Shown here piece by piece: positions 34,253 to 48,460 of a stretch of 64,000 nt of DNA. The stretch lies in contig JAJNNQ010000002.1 of the NCBI GenBank assembly GCA_027886175.1, positions 10,474,001 through 10,538,000 of the forward strand. Reading direction: 5' to 3'. The notes beneath the pieces are model-generated. The model was not told where the DNA came from. It made no database searches and saw only the letters and a program-made list of their open reading frames with translations. This stretch comes from Phylloscopus collybita (taxonomy: Eukaryota; Chordata; Aves; Passeriformes; Phylloscopidae). The translations under genes and the position numbers were made by a program. Position 1 is the stretch's first letter. Each line of letters begins with the position of its first letter.

Positions 34253-37200
34253 CTGTATAATGAAGCAAAAATGTAATATTGGAGTAAACTGGAAAGATTT
34301 TCCTTTGGACAAGAAAACAGATTGGTGATATTTTTTTTTTTTAAAATTTTTTTTTGCTTATATCAAAAAGTTGCTGTTGTTGATGTATGGAGTTTGTGTT
34401 GAATGATACAATGAAAACTGGAATTGTCTTTGGATGTGAAGATTTGGTTGCTGTGGTTATGAGGGTTATGGTTATACCTTTTAAGCCACGATTTCTACTC
34501 ACAGCAGAACAGACTCTTTAATTTTCAGTCTTGTGCACTTAATTTCTTAACCCAGGCACCAATACAGGGCCATAGATGTGCGTGAATATGCACATATGCA
34601 CTATTCATATTTGTCATATTACAGAAGATGGAACAGCCAGAACACCTACCGAAAAAGTGGGTTTTTTTGGTAGAGGCTGAGAGATAAATGTAGTATACTA
34701 GGGAGGATAAGCTGTTTCACCAAAATATGATCAGTTTGCATTAAATTTACATTAACGTTGTAAATTTGTATTAATAAAACATTATTTTCAGGTTGATGGT
34801 TTGTGCATTTTTCATACCATTTTAAATTGACTGTAATGAATTGCTGGCAAAGATGCACCACACAAGATTCTACATACCAAGGGGCATTTAATCACATCAA
34901 CTTCCCACTGATGTTAATTGGGATATTCTAATGAGCAATGAACACTCAGGCTAAGAATCAGTCACTCAGTGCTATGACTTTGAAATCCTTATAAATCCTC
35001 TATACACTCATGATCAATAATTTTGAGTCCAAAGCCATTCAAAATAAAAGAGAATGATAATTCATTGTGAAACTATTGCATGGGAAGATTTGCTAAATAG
35101 ATTTCCTTGTTAAACAGTTAACATAACTTCATCATTCTTCATTATGTCCTTAGGGTCCACAAGTCCAAACAAAGACCACAGGGTTCAATAATGTACTCTG
35201 CTTGATCATTATGATACAAAACAACCTTTTCACTATAACTAAGTAGATTTACAGGAAAAGTTGGCAAAAACCTTGGTCAAATATTTAATTCAGAACATCT
35301 TGACTCTGAATTTGTTACCTTGGTGTTTTTCCTTTTACTTCACATAAATCAGGAGTTTGATAAAACAGATTATAGTCTAACATACTATTTTATAGCATTG
35401 TTAATAGAACTAAAGTATATAATCTAGACATGTATAAATTTATAGTGGAGATTAGACATAGATTTTATTCACTGAAGAAGCAGATTTCTAGAACAGCCTC
35501 ACAACAGACCTAAGAAGAGCAAAAAATAATTAGCAGTTCTAATAGGGTTATATCAACTTATAAATACATTAATTATACCTACACTAGTGAAGAAACAATC
35601 TTGAGCATGGGAACTCCATTGTCTGCACTCTAAAAGTTATCCCAAGCATTCCTTTGGCAGAGACCTTCTAGCAATTCCTTAGTATTTCCTAGGACAGTCA
35701 GTGAGTTTGCACCAATTGGGGAGCATTCCTCATGCACACTTTATTTTGGAGACTAAAGAAGAAGGAGGAAATAAACATGAATGATGCATTGTCATGTGGT
35801 GTCAGCAACAAAGAACTGTTCATGTTTTATTTACCATTAGGAACATAATCGTATAACTAGGAACTGGACTTGACAGAGAATGCCCTTTTCAGTCCTACAT
35901 CCATATTGAGTTATCTTCCTTTAATAAATATTCTTTCTTCTTTTTATTAAACACATAAAACCCTAAATCATGTTATTTAAAGTATGGGGAAACACAAAGG
36001 CAGAGAATGCTGTAACATGAATATCTCCATAGAGACTGTTTTACTAGACTGATAATTTAAGGTAGCTCAAGAAAATTCAAGACTTTCTTAAAAAAGAAAC
36101 TTCTTGAGTTGCAACAAATGTGTCACTTCATGTTTCCCAAAAGGGAAAATACTGTACTCTGTAATACAGGCTATAGCTGCAGTATGGCTTCTTGTCTAAG
36201 TCTTCTTTTGCCTCCCTCTTTTGAAAAATTATAGACATTTAGTTGCTTTTTGCCCTTAATGTCAAAACAAACAACCAATGTGTAATTTAAATCTCTAGCA
36301 TTTTGTACACAAAACTTACGAAGAAAAATAGAGGGAGAGTAAAGAATAATTTCCATGGTTGATTTCAGAGCTGCTCCAGCTCAGAGTGCCCTTTTTTCTC
36401 ATCCCCAGGACAAAATTGCCTGAGAAGTATTTTTCTTGAAACTCTGTTCTGGGTTCAAATAGAAACTTATTTCAAACAATATTTAAATATGTTATAATGC
36501 TTGTAACTATATTTCAGTTGTAAATAATGTAAAGTAGTAAAGTATTATAGAAAATTAGTCAAAGGGGTTAAAGAAATGTCCCAAATAAAAGTGAAAATCA
36601 AATCAGGTTTACTTTTTGACAGTGTAGATCTCTCACTATCATCAGAATTTATTCATATGTATCATTCAAAAGGGCAATTACCCTTTACCCAATTACCCTT
36701 ATGTGAACATTCATATTCATCTATTTCAGAGTAATTTCTGCTAGAAAAACAGTACCACTGGAGTTTCCCTAATTGTCTTTAATTCAGAGTAATGATGTCA
36801 GTTGAATTTAAGAACTAATGTTGATGCAAGTTACACTGTCATACACTGGAAGCAATGTTGAGAAAGTTAATGGAATTCAATTGGCAGGAAATTTTCAGAA
36901 ACATAAGCACAGCCAAAGTACAAAATTAGTAATTATATGTGAAGGAATACCAAGAAAAAGAAAGCGCTGTGAGTTCTAAATAAAAGAGAATTGATGTATT
37001 TAAAATGCAGCAAAGATATCTTGATAGTGTATGCTGCCCTAAATCTATCAGCATTCTATTATTTAATAACTTCTGGTAAAATGTGGGTAACCAGGTTATC
37101 TCCTGCAACGGGTTTGCTGCTTAGGAAAACTATTTCTTTTTTTGTGTAAACACGTATCAGTCAAATAAAACTCAGACATACGCCCATGTTATATGGTATC

Positions 37201-40200
37201 ATCACACCATATGGCATATTAACCAAAGACTGATATTTTTATCCCTTATTTCATTGTCAAATCACTGTGAGAGAAGGATAATGTGCACGTGAATAAGCAC
37301 TAACACAAACACACATAAACACCTGAAGCCCAGGCACACGATAAACATCAGAAACTTTATTTCACAGATATTTCTCAATGTTAATGACATTGCATAAAAG
37401 AATCACAAATGCCATGGTGACTAAGAACAACAAAACACATACACAAGTAGATAAATTATTTTCTATTTAACTTCTGATATGTATCAATATTTTGTTTACT
37501 TTTTTTTTTTATTACCTGCAGCTCATTGGCCAGAAATTTCAGCTGTGATCCCTATTTTTTCCATGAGTAATTGCTTACAATTAATTTAAGCCCTAGTAAT
37601 GTGTTTAAGCAATTCAAATTATTTCTTCCCGTGTTCATTACCTTGTATTTGTCATCAGAGAATTCCATCCGCTGTTCCAATGCCCGTTCATCTAAACAGC
37701 ACTAATGGCATTGGAAAGCCAGCTGCTTTTGAAGCAGTGTAAAATAAACTGTGAAGTAGATGTCAAAAGCTATTTCACCTGTTTTACATTCCAATCCTTG
37801 CTTTGCTTCACTTGCTTTGCCTCACTCACTTTGCTACTGAGCAGAATCAATAACAGTATTCATGATGGGATACAGACATTCAGCTCATAAGCTTTCAAGA
37901 TATTAGCTTTTTTCACTTATGAAGAGTGGATGGGGAGAAAATGAAATAGTTGGCAAATGTGCTTTTCCTCCTTCTCCAACATCTCACTTGTATTTATAGC
38001 AGTTTGTGCAGATATTAAAGACATTTACTTTAAGGTAAATTTGCCAGATTTGGTAGTCTGCAAAATATAAAGGACAGCTTCTACAACTGTAAGAAAACTC
38101 TTTTTCCTTCTCTTTTTTCTTCATTACTGGTTTTTAGGCATTGAAACTTCACCTAAGCTTTGTCTTACACTGCAGTTACAAGATGACAAACATTTCAACA
38201 ATTAATACTATTCAGCCGTGTCAATATTTTGTTGAACTGCAGTTACAGGGTTACCTCTGCCCCATTACTGAGACCATTTTGCTGTAAGACAGCTCAGATC
38301 ATGTCCTGTGTTCCTTGGTTTCGTTCCCTGTCCCAGGTGCAATTCTAGAAAATAGCAGGGAGATGAGGTCTTGCTATATTGCTAATTCTGTCTGCTGCCC
38401 ACCCCTCAAAGTATTGCTGCAATAAATAATGGGGTTTGATTAACTTTGGGTTGGCTGTGGGTGAAGTTAGTGGGCCAGATTATTCTAAAAAGTGGTTAAG
38501 ATGAACCTGGAGAGTGAACAAAACTTATAATAGATGATGAAATTTAAATCCATGGACCGAGAGTCATCCTTCTTCGAAACGTACAAAAAGTTACCATGGA
38601 CTGCATTCAGTGATTTGCAGGCTTAGTGAGGTCAAGGCAGTATAGGAATCTTTTTAACATGATGTAGAACATCTCAAACCAGAATACTTTGAAATGATAG
38701 ATTTCTGTCTGTTTATTTGTTTGTTTTACAAGTCTTTTACTATTTCATAGGTTTTGGGTTGCTCATTAAAAGTAAGTGTAGCTGTTGGCAGATATTCATT
38801 ACTTTGCTCTTCTTCTTCTTCTGGCATTTAGAGGATAACAATATAATGCAGTGCTCCATTTCATCCAAAAAAAAAAGCAAAAACTGCTTAAAGGTTAGAC
38901 TATACTGGAAAAATGAAAAGTTAAAATATATTTATATATGTATATACCATTCTAAAACAGTATGACAATGACCTAAATGGTATTTCTCTTTGTCTCCTCT
39001 TTCCTTTCATTGTTTTTTCTTGTTTAGTTTTGCTATTTCCAGAATACAAACACCCTTGACAGGTATTAAGGCTAAGAGTTATGTTTAGTCATTGAAACGT
39101 TAGGTGTTCAGCCTTCCACAGAAGGTACCTTGCATCAGCAAGGTTTTCAATAAGATTCTTTTAACAACAGGTTTGATTGTACACCAGAGCTATCATTTAG
39201 TTTGGTTATTAATAGAATAAGGAAGAGGAAACAAGGAAACAAGATGGACAGCAGGTGATATGTAGAAAGGTCAAGTAATTCACTAGTTCAAATAAGGAAG
39301 ATGCAAAGTCCTCTTCACATGTTGTTATCAATCCCTTATGAATTGGTTTATTACGTTATTAAAATTCTAAAACCTGGTTTAACACTCCAGCTCTTATGCA
39401 CTTTATTATAGTTTGTTTTAGGCATTACTCCACTTAACTTCAAATAGCAGATTGGAAGCTGCCCTTCCAACATGTGCATCTTTGTCACATGGTATCCTTT
39501 CCATGACTGAAATAAGTCAGAACCCACAAAGCTATTTTTTCTCTTGTATTAATTAACTAGTTTCAGTCACACTTGCACTCAGTAACACCTCAGGGGCACC
39601 TTAGCTGTGTACCAGGTGACATTTATGTATTTCTGTTCACCACATCATATCCCAAAGGACATAAGACTTCCTGGCTTAAGACTGTGTGCCTTTATCACAG
39701 CTCTCCTGCCCCACATTCCTCAGAAACCTTTGGAGAGAAGATATTCCAAGCCTGTTCACAGAAAAATCCAGCTCTGACTGGTGAGCTGGAGCTTGGCTGA
39801 GAACACTGTGAGATCACTGCAGTGGTGGACCCATTGGTTCCTGCTGGCTTCCAGGAATGGGCAATCAGGGAATTGGAGTATCAAGAAGCCATTAAGCAGA
39901 ATGGCCTTGTTGCAGGTCATATTTTATAGCTCCAGCAGAAAGCTGCACTTGAATCATTTATTATTTGCATTGCAGAGACATTGGTTAGTCAGTTGCCGTG
40001 GTGGATGTGGATCTCATTCTAGTTTCTACCATAACAATATATCCATACTTACTTACACTTCCTCTTGCACCAGCAACTTTTATCATTCCTTATTTGCATA
40101 TCACCTCTAAAAAACAAGATAAAAAGTGAGGGGTTTTTTTCTGTACATAATCAGGTAGATGAGGCTCTATTAGTTATCTTGTAGATGTTTTTCATCTCTC

Positions 40201-43200
40201 ATCAAACAGCACAAGCAGACCATAAGTATGAGATTCAGACGGAGTTCTTCATTCTTACGCTATATTCTATGCATAACCAGAACAGAAAAACAGTAGTTCA
40301 GATCGTGTCTCCCAAAATCCTTTAAAATTAACATTAATATTTTCTTTCTGTAATTATAAAGAAGTTCCCCCACCCTAAAGATGCCTTAAAAGCTTCCTAG
40401 TGTCATCCTAGAGACAATTCTGCATTTGCCACTTTCATAGCTATGTCATATTTCATAGCCACATCTTGTCATTAACCTGTCCTCCTCTTTCTCATTTATA
40501 TTCAGCATATAGGAAGTCACATAAAATCCTGCCAAGGGCATGACCTAGCATTTTGCATGTGTGTTCAGGGTTGTCTGGCATGTTCTGCATATACAGTCTT
40601 GGTTCTCCCTGGTGCTGAAACTGCTCCCTGCTTTATGACACTATTGACTTTCCTAAGGATGCTTTTAATATCTATGTGAAATAATTGATGAAACCAAAAT
40701 TTGATCCATGAGGAACTCAGCCTCTAGTCTCCAGCTTTATGCGTCCCTTTTCAACAGCACCCTGTGGCTTTTCCTTTTTTCTTATTTCCCCACCTATCTT
40801 AAAATTCTTCTTTTTATAGTGTGTCCTTCAGATCCATTAACAGTTTTCTACATGATGCATCTGAATCATTGACAAAAGTTTTGGTAGAAGAGAACCACTT
40901 CATTCATTGGGTAAAAAAGCAATTGGGTTTGGGTTTTTTGTTTGTTTGTTTGTTTGTTTGGTTTGGTTGTTTATTTTTGTTTGTTTGTGGTTTGATTTTT
41001 TTGTTTTGTTTTGAGGTTTTTCTTTTTTTTTTTTTAATCAGAAAAAGCCTGTCATGATCTACTATTGGTAAGCTCTTTTTGAATTAAATTTTCTTCTGTC
41101 TTTAATACTATGCTTAACTATTCATATCTTTAAAGTATGATACAAATCTAATATATTTAGAGCACCAGATTTAAATATACGTCTTCGTGAATGAGTTAAC
41201 GAATCCAATGTAAACAACAGCCTTGCAAGGAACTTGGTCACCTGTGAATTACAGAGAGGAAATTCCCTCTTGACAAACAGAAGGGGTAGATAAAGAATAG
41301 CTCCTTCTTGTAATGTGTTACATCATCTAAAACACAGTTCTTCTGCTGTCTTTAAGTGACCAAAGTCCAGACACAGGGAAGTCTATTTCCCTTTGTGGTC
41401 TCAATAAATCAGCAGTGTACAGTGTGCACCCAAAGCTGGAAAAGGTAGCCCAAGATATATTAGAAGGAACATTATTTCTAGACTTTTAAAAGAAATCTTT
41501 CATGCGGGATTTTATCCTCATCACTGAATGTCAGATGGCTAAGAATCATTTTGCTCTCTGGTTTTTGCATGCAGCCCAGTCCTGAAAGGGAAAGTAACTG
41601 AGTATCCAATTATTATCCAGTCTTTAAATTAATCATTCTATGCTTAATTAAGAACATATGTTGTTGCTAGAGCTGGACTTTATTTCATGATCTAAGGAAA
41701 TAGAAAACAATAGGTGTATTGGCCAGGTGTAATATACTGTTATTTCTCAGTATTTTATCTGAGACCTCCAGCAATACTTCAGGAAAAATTACCAATATTA
41801 AAGTTCTCAATAAAAGACTAAACTTTAACTCTTCAACTTTATCATAAAGCTCAACTACAAAAGGGTCAGATGCAACACTGAAAACAACAGATAGTGTGCT
41901 GAAGAGGGATTGGACTGAAACACAAAAATCTCATTTTAATGCTGTCACTTCTCTGCTAAGCTCCATTAGGGAAATTATATCAACTCACTTGTTTTTCATT
42001 AATTTCACTCTGTCACTCAATTATATTGGCATAAGTCATGACATCTCTTAAAAAAAGCAACTGAAAAACAAACCACAAAAAACATGTGAAGCAAAGAAGC
42101 TAATCACTTATGAGTATTCCATTTTTTTTTTTTCCAAACTATTCATCTAAAAGCACTCAGTACAGCAATAACAGAGTATCTGCTCAGACTGCAATCTGGT
42201 AAAGTGCTAGCTGGTGCTTCCATAATTCGGATGAACTCACCTGTTCAGCCTGAGATAGCTATTTAATCAACCCAAATTTCCTTCAGAGACTTATGACTAA
42301 CCCAATCAAGACCAAAATGATCAAATGTGCAATACTGAAATTATCTCAGGTGCACAGTAATAAATCATACAGAATTCCACAATAAAAGTACTAAGGAGAG
42401 AAGCACTTCAGTAATGCAGGAGGCACAGTTCATGTTATTGCACTACTTAATGTTAATGTGCTTTAATAGCTCTAATGGCTCAGCATAAACCACATACTGT
42501 GTTAGAGCTACATCTGTAGGATGGTGCCATTTGTTCTAACCTCAAATTTGTATTAAATAGGGCTATTAGGATAAAAGTTTAGGCTAAATTTGTTTTAGTG
42601 TTTTAGTTTTTGACGTGTTCTCTGAGAGGTAAATTTATGACTAATTAACACATTTGGTATCATTAGAAGAAATAAAGAACAACCTACAGAAAATTTAATC
42701 TATAACTATTTTTTTTTCTCTGCTACCTTTTATTAATAATGAGAGATATGTCTATGCTACTTAACATAGTATATATTTAGGTTGCTAAATTCTATCAGGT
42801 CAATCAGCTCTACCTTCTACAAAGAGAGAACACCACAGGAATGCATCCATCTTGCAAACAAAACAAAGTTGATGGAAAGCAACTGAGCAACTCAATGAGT
42901 AATATGGAAGGGAGGATTTTTCTCAAGAATGGTATATAAAAAATAAATCAAGACTTGAGCATTAAAAATAGATATACATACACAAAGGATGGGATTGTAT
43001 TGCCAGGATACTTTAGTGAAGCTGCTTTGAGTTTATACCAGAAGGGGACATTCAAAGAATTAGAAGGCAAGTCGGATGGTCAATCTTTTCTGACACCTTC
43101 ACTCACTAAGAGAGCCTGAACAGAGGAAAGAACTCTGCCTGCCTTAATCAGATAGGAAACAAGGATTTCAAACTTATCTTTTCATTTTCTTCCACATCTG

Positions 43201-43699
43201 CAAAACAGGTCAAAAGGATATGGATTGGATCACTGTGAAAAATAAAGATGGTCTTTTTGAGGTAGCCCTCTGAGCAGTAGCCCTTAACTTAAAAATTATT
43301 CTAATTGTACACTATTATAGCAGGAATGTATCTTAAATTCTTTCTCATCAGTGACCCAAGAGTTTGATTTATGTTGTCAAAGGCAATGCACTGCCATATT
43401 ATCTCCTATTAGCTGATTTACCAAATAGAACTTACTTAAAATTTACATAGATTGTGTTTGAACACATATATCGCTGGTATGGTTTGTCTTTTTCTGGTTT
43501 TACCTGACAGTTTTGAACTCTGAGCCAGCTTTTCCTATTTTTATTATTCATGACAGAAGCTACAGTAAGGCTATGTCACCATGTGATGGGTTTACCATGC
43601 CTGGATACCAGGTGCCTGCCATGCCACTCTATCACTCCTCAGCGGGGTGGGGGTATGGGTCAAAAAGAGGGAGAAAAGCTTATGGGTCTAGATAAATGC
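34251..43699. other. Unique AT-rich non-coding DNA
   Basis: No gene is supported in 9.4 kb. It holds a 15-bp tandem duplication ('caattaccctttacc'-like) at about 36674-36702, a perfect 7-bp inverted repeat ATATGGT/ACCATAT at 37191-37212, a repeat-free candidate regulatory block at about 37620-37740, a TA-rich tract at about 38924-38948, and the TG-rich simple repeat listed at 40925. No interspersed repeat is recognised. Confidence 0.65.
40925..41038. repeat. (TTTG)n and T/G-rich low-complexity tract
   Basis: Six TTTG-type units at 40937-40960 are followed by irregular T/G runs ending in a T13 run. The phenylalanine/leucine-rich open frame across it (40821-41057) is a product of this composition. 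Confidence 0.9.
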
Positions 43700-44155
43700 A
43701 GTTTAAACAAGCAAAATTAAAAGTTATGAGTGGAAACATAGAAAACAAAAGATTTATTCTCTACTTCCCATCAGTAGGCAATGTTCAGCCATTTTCAGGA
43801 AGCAGGGCTTCAGTACAGGTATCCATTTCACCATTACACGAATATAATAACAAATAGTCCCCAGGCCTCCTCCTTTCTGATAGCATTTATTGCTGGGCAG
43901 ATGTCATACAGTTTGGAATATCCCTGTGGTCAGTTGGGGTCAGCTGTCCTGGCTGTGTCCCCTCCTAAAGTCTTGCCCACCCCCAGGCTGCTGGTGAGCA
44001 GGAATGCTGGAGAGGCAGCCCTGATGCTGTGGAAGCACTGCTCAGCAGAAGCCAACTCACTGGGGTGTTCTCAGCACCTTTCTGGCTGCCAACCCCAAGC
44101 ACTGTGAGGGCTGGTGTGAGGAAATGAGCTCTGTCTCAGCCAGGCCCAATACACA
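43700..44155. mobile_element. Remnant of avian endogenous retrovirus (ERVL-like) sequence
   Basis: The order of words 'ctacttcccatcag', 'gttcagccattttcagga', 'tttattgctgggcagatgtc', 'ggaatatccctgtggtca', 'ggggtcagctgtcctggc', 'tgtgtcccctcc', 'cacccccaggctgctgg', 'gcactgctcagca' and 'gtctcagccaggc' matches, by recall, a segment very widespread in bird genomes and usually masked as ERV internal or LTR-flanking sequence. It is diverged and broken: no frame of useful length is open, and no LTR, primer-binding site or target duplication is seen around it. Family and orientation are uncertain, so the strand is left open. Confidence 0.75.
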
Positions 44156-44247
44156 CCATTTTCATGTTGTGTTCCACTCTTTGCTTCAAATCTTATAAAC
44201 ACAGAAAAAAATATATGATGTAAAGGTAAGTTCCAGAGGTACAAATT

Positions 44248-44300
44248 ATTGCAAGGGGTACCATTGCAAGGGGTACCATTGCAAGTACCATTGCAAGGGG
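44248..44300. repeat. 15-bp minisatellite, about 3.5 units
   Basis: Unit ATTGCAAGGGGTACC occurs at 44248-44262 and 44263-44277 without change, then as a 12-bp deleted form (44278-44289), then as a partial unit 44290-44300. It generates short methionine/proline-rich open frames on the minus strand that are not genes. Confidence 0.95.
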
Positions 44301-47300
44301 TTTTTTTCCAAGATTTGACTCTTCAAAATAACCCCCCCATACACACCCAGAAAAAGAGTACAACCTGCTGCATTGCTGCACAGTGGAGTGTGTTGCTACA
44401 GATTATTATCATGGAGAACAGTGCACAAGAATGAACTGCCAATTTAGTGCTGAACACATCCATTAGTGAATATTAAAATAAGAACATAGATAAAGTCTTT
44501 GGGTCAGGAAAGCATTTAGCTGCTGATTTCCAAGAATTGCAAGAGTGGAGGAAAAGAGGATTACCCAGTGCTCACCTTGTTCTTACACTCATTTCTAAGC
44601 CTCTGTAATAGGCCATTTAGTACAGGAAAATATTCTCATGATGCCCTTCCAATCCTCTGATTGTAAATCTATCTACTTAAGCCTGCTCTTCCTTGTTCAC
44701 CTCTCTCCCTCCCACATGCTTAATATTTTGGGAGTCTTGAAAACAAACACTGCACTTTTTGACATCAAAGAAAATATCAACACAGGCTTTGATGAGAACA
44801 GTACTGTCAAAATGTAAATATATAAACAGCATGTATTACTCTGATGTTCTTGAAAATGAAAGAACCTACATTGTTTTAATTGAAATAATGTAGACCCTTG
44901 CTGACATTACTGCTCAATCTATAATTCCTTTTCTAGTACTTTTAACTATGTCAACTTCAAAACAAGCAAGGCAAGAGAAAAAATAAACACATACAAAATA
45001 ATCATGAAGATATAAAGATCCCACTTTTATTGAAACTTTTGGTCATTGAAACTATTTTTAAGAAGAGAAATCACATATAAATTGCAATACATTTAGAACT
45101 TATGTGTAATAAGACTGGTCTGTAAACCACATCTTGTATAAAATTGTTACATAAGAAGCAACTGATGGATAATAACTGAAAATATTTATTTATTTGTGTG
45201 CTATAACAACAGCATCAGTAGCATCTCGAGTTTAAGACATAGAATGAGATCTTCTATTACAATAGCTTGAGAAAATACTACATTTTTCCTGTAAATTTCT
45301 ATTCATTTTGTAGGAGGAAGTAAAGCAGGTTAATAGATCAAGGTTTAAAGAACATATGTCAGGTGACCAGATAACCTATTTATTGAATCAAAAAAGCAAA
45401 CAGAAAAAAAAAAACAACAAACCACCACATTTATAAGCAGACTTTCTCCTGATTTCATGTCCCCTTCAGGACACAGCAGGAAGTACACAGCACATAAAAT
45501 ATGGCACTACTATTTTTGACTAGCAAGAAATCCAAAAGGTAAAAGCAAAGACATAAAACACATTTGAAAACTTGGCTTGAGTTTTTCTCTAGGTGGATAA
45601 AGACCTCTGTCACTGGAACTGCTATTTATTTTGGAAACAGGCTGTCTGTACCTAATTAAAACCAGAACACAAGTAGATTGCACATTTATTGGGTCATATA
45701 ACAATCTTATGCAAATCACACACTGACTTCAACACAAATTTCCCACGCACTCTGAGCTGCAAGTTTTTGTCTTGAGCCATTTAGAGGTATTGGAGGAAGT
45801 CCAATAAAGAAAAAAGCCCCATTTCCCTGCCACAAGGCATCCAATGGTTTGTTTAATGAAAACTATCCCAAACTCTGCCCGGGTTGCCACAGTTGTGTTT
45901 CTTTGGCTATTGATTGCATGATCACCTGTCTAAATCAAGACTTTAAAATCCCTGGGAGGGGATGAATAATTAGAGACAGGGTGGCTGAAAGCAGGGTTAC
46001 TCAAAGATCAGATTACAGACTGGATCAGCAGTCAAAGGAGAAGTTGCAGTCATGCAGCATCTTTCATATTCCCACAGGAGAGCTCTAACAGCTCCCACTC
46101 TTCCCAACACCCACACATTTTTTCTGGTGTTTTTTGGAGCAGCTGCAGGACTGTATTACAGTTTCAAGCCATGAACTATCTTGGCATGCCTGATTGGCCT
46201 AAGAGAATTAGAGCAAAATATTATTTCAGTTGAGTGGATTTTGATAAAAAGCATGTAGGTATCAATGAAATTTCCCAAGTAAGCTGTTCTTGCCTAGAGG
46301 CCTTAGGGCTGATGACATGATGCTTGGCTTCTCTTCACAGATTTGCCACTGACCTGTTTTGTGACCCTCTTTAGTGCCTCCTTTCTTTTCCTCCTGCCCA
46401 GATGTCTGCTTAAATTGTGGATGTGTCAAGGGAGAAATTACTCCCTTCCATGTATTTTTGCCAATCAAATGCTGGTTTTGTTTGTTGGTTCTTTTATGCT
46501 TCTAGGAAAGGAAACTCTAACACCCTTGGCTCCAAAATGCCAACAATATCACCAAAATAACCAGAAGCTGCAACAGAGAAGATAGTTTATACTGGAATAA
46601 TTTTGTAACTATTTTAATATAGATTTTATTTGCACCTGCATTTAACACATATTGGGATGGGAAATGATCACAAAAATTTTTCTTGACTCTAATACACTTT
46701 AGCACATTATTCTGTTCTCTGATCAATCATTTCACTGTATTACTAAAACCATGCTGCAAATGTCTTCACTAGCATATTTTTTATGTCTTCATCTCATCAG
46801 GGAAAGAAAGCCCTTGTCACTAGAGAAGCCCTGACAAGGCTTGTCATCTTTTTTCTTGTCTTTCTTTTCAGTGTCACTGGATTCCATTGCAGATACTGAT
46901 AATTTAATAGCATGTCTTTCATACTGGGATACATCAGATGTTGTCTAGTGCTTCTGTTCTGAGACAAAAAGAAATCCGTGAAGTATAACATACAGTTACT
47001 ATGATTTGATATTATTTATAAGTGAGGATAAAATTAAAGAGCTATCTAACTGGTATAGCTTTCTTTGTTACTTTTCCCCCCACCTTTTTTTTTTCTTCAT
47101 TTAATACTTGACCAAAGAAGAAATAGGCATGATCCAAGGAGGAATGAATCTTGGAACTTCAAATGTTTTGTGAAATGCCCTAAGTCACTAAAGTGATATA
47201 CAACTTTCTGTTAGTTTGGATTGCTCTCTACTGTAAACACCCATGCATCCATAACTGACTGTAAACAGTGCCATGTTACAGATTTAAAAGATAGTTTAAA

Positions 47301-48120
47301 CACCAGGAAAGCTTATTTCCTGCAAATTCCAGGTTATTATCTGTGGTATGCCATGAAACATAGGTAGATGGGTCTTTAATGCAATATTCTATGTTTTATT
47401 ATTTTTTCCATTATATGTTAATAACTAATTGCTTTGAAATTTCAAAAAATAAGACCTGACAAAGGGTTACAATGCTTCTGAGTAACATTCTCTGATTACT
47501 CATTGCATATCTCTATCTTCTTTTACTTTTGTTGATTTCTTCCTTAAACTAAACAATCTTTCTTTTTATTCTTCCTTATATATCTAATAAACTGGTGCTC
47601 AAACTTTTATGGGAGTCTGCAAATAAAATTATTGTGATATTCCAGATGTGAAGGTCTTATTGATTTAACCTGACATTAAAAGAATTTACTTCTATCCTGA
47701 ACTTTAATCAACCTCACAACTCCCTTTTAACGCAAAATTCTTGTTGAGCAAATCATTTCTTTAAACTCCCTGCAGTCCAATTATGCCTTTTCATTGAATA
47801 ATTGAACAAGCACAGTGACCATCTACTAGCTGTTTTAAGCATTTGTTTACTCCTTTAAAATACTCTTTGGTTTAATTTTTTTTTTTTTTTTTGTTCAGGT
47901 GCTGGTGCTCCACTAATATATAGCACTGGGACAAAAATTTACTGTGATCTTTTCTTTGAAGAGATCTGCTTCTCCTGACAGCCATGAAAATACTCTGTAC
48001 TTGGTGAGAGATTTGATTTTCATGTAGGAATCTAATCATGCCCATCACAGGAAAAATCGGCCCAGACATGGACAAGCTGAAAGAAAATGAAAACCAGCAG
48101 GTTGCAGGTGGCTGTCATGT
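44301..48120. other. Unique AT-rich non-coding DNA
   Basis: No gene or recognisable transposon is supported. Short T/A homopolymers occur at 45403-45412 and 47878-47892. Confidence 0.65.
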
Positions 48121-48220
48121 GTGATAGCACAGCTTTGTCACAGGATTGTCAGGGCTGAGGGCACCACAAGCAGTGATAGCACAGCTTTGTCACAGGATTG
48201 TCAGGGCTGAGGGCACCACA
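48121..48220. repeat. Perfect 48-bp tandem duplication
   Basis: The 48-bp unit starting GTGATAGCACAGC and ending GAGGGCACCACA occurs at 48121-48168 and 48173-48220 with no mismatch, separated by AGCA (period 52). Perfect identity points to a recent duplication. It sits at the edge of a GC-rich patch. Confidence 0.96.
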
Positions 48221-48460
48221 GGCACCCCTGTCCTTGCCCAATTCCTTGGGAACAGCCCCACCCTGCCATGACCCAGGACCTGTGTCCATCCCCCAGGGCT
48301 GTCAGTCCCTGCTGATGGTCTCCAGCCCCTCAGCCCACCCCCAGCCTGGCTCCCTCCTGGTGTTCAGGGAGGTGCCCAGTGCCAGGGCTGGGGGTGTCCC
48401 CAGTGTCCCAGCTGGGAGTCCCAGGTGGTCCCCAGTTCCCTGGCCATCGTGCTGCAAGAT
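48221..48460. other. GC-rich, CpG-poor patch
   Basis: The stretch is C- and G-rich with repeated CCCCAG/CCAGTG/CCTGG words but few CpGs, so it is not a CpG island. The 89-codon open frame at 48198-48467 is proline/serine/alanine-rich, starts within the duplicated unit and lacks any recognisable domain. It may be a degraded minisatellite; I cannot assign it to a family. Confidence 0.5.

Noticed and set aside
34205..34353. Poly(T) as the tail of a minus-strand processed pseudogene
   Set aside because: No TTTATT hexamer lies just to the right of the tract and no recognisable transcript sequence follows.
40821..41057. Hydrophobic 78-codon frame resembling a transmembrane peptide
   Set aside because: Its hydrophobic half is encoded by (TTTG)n and T runs.
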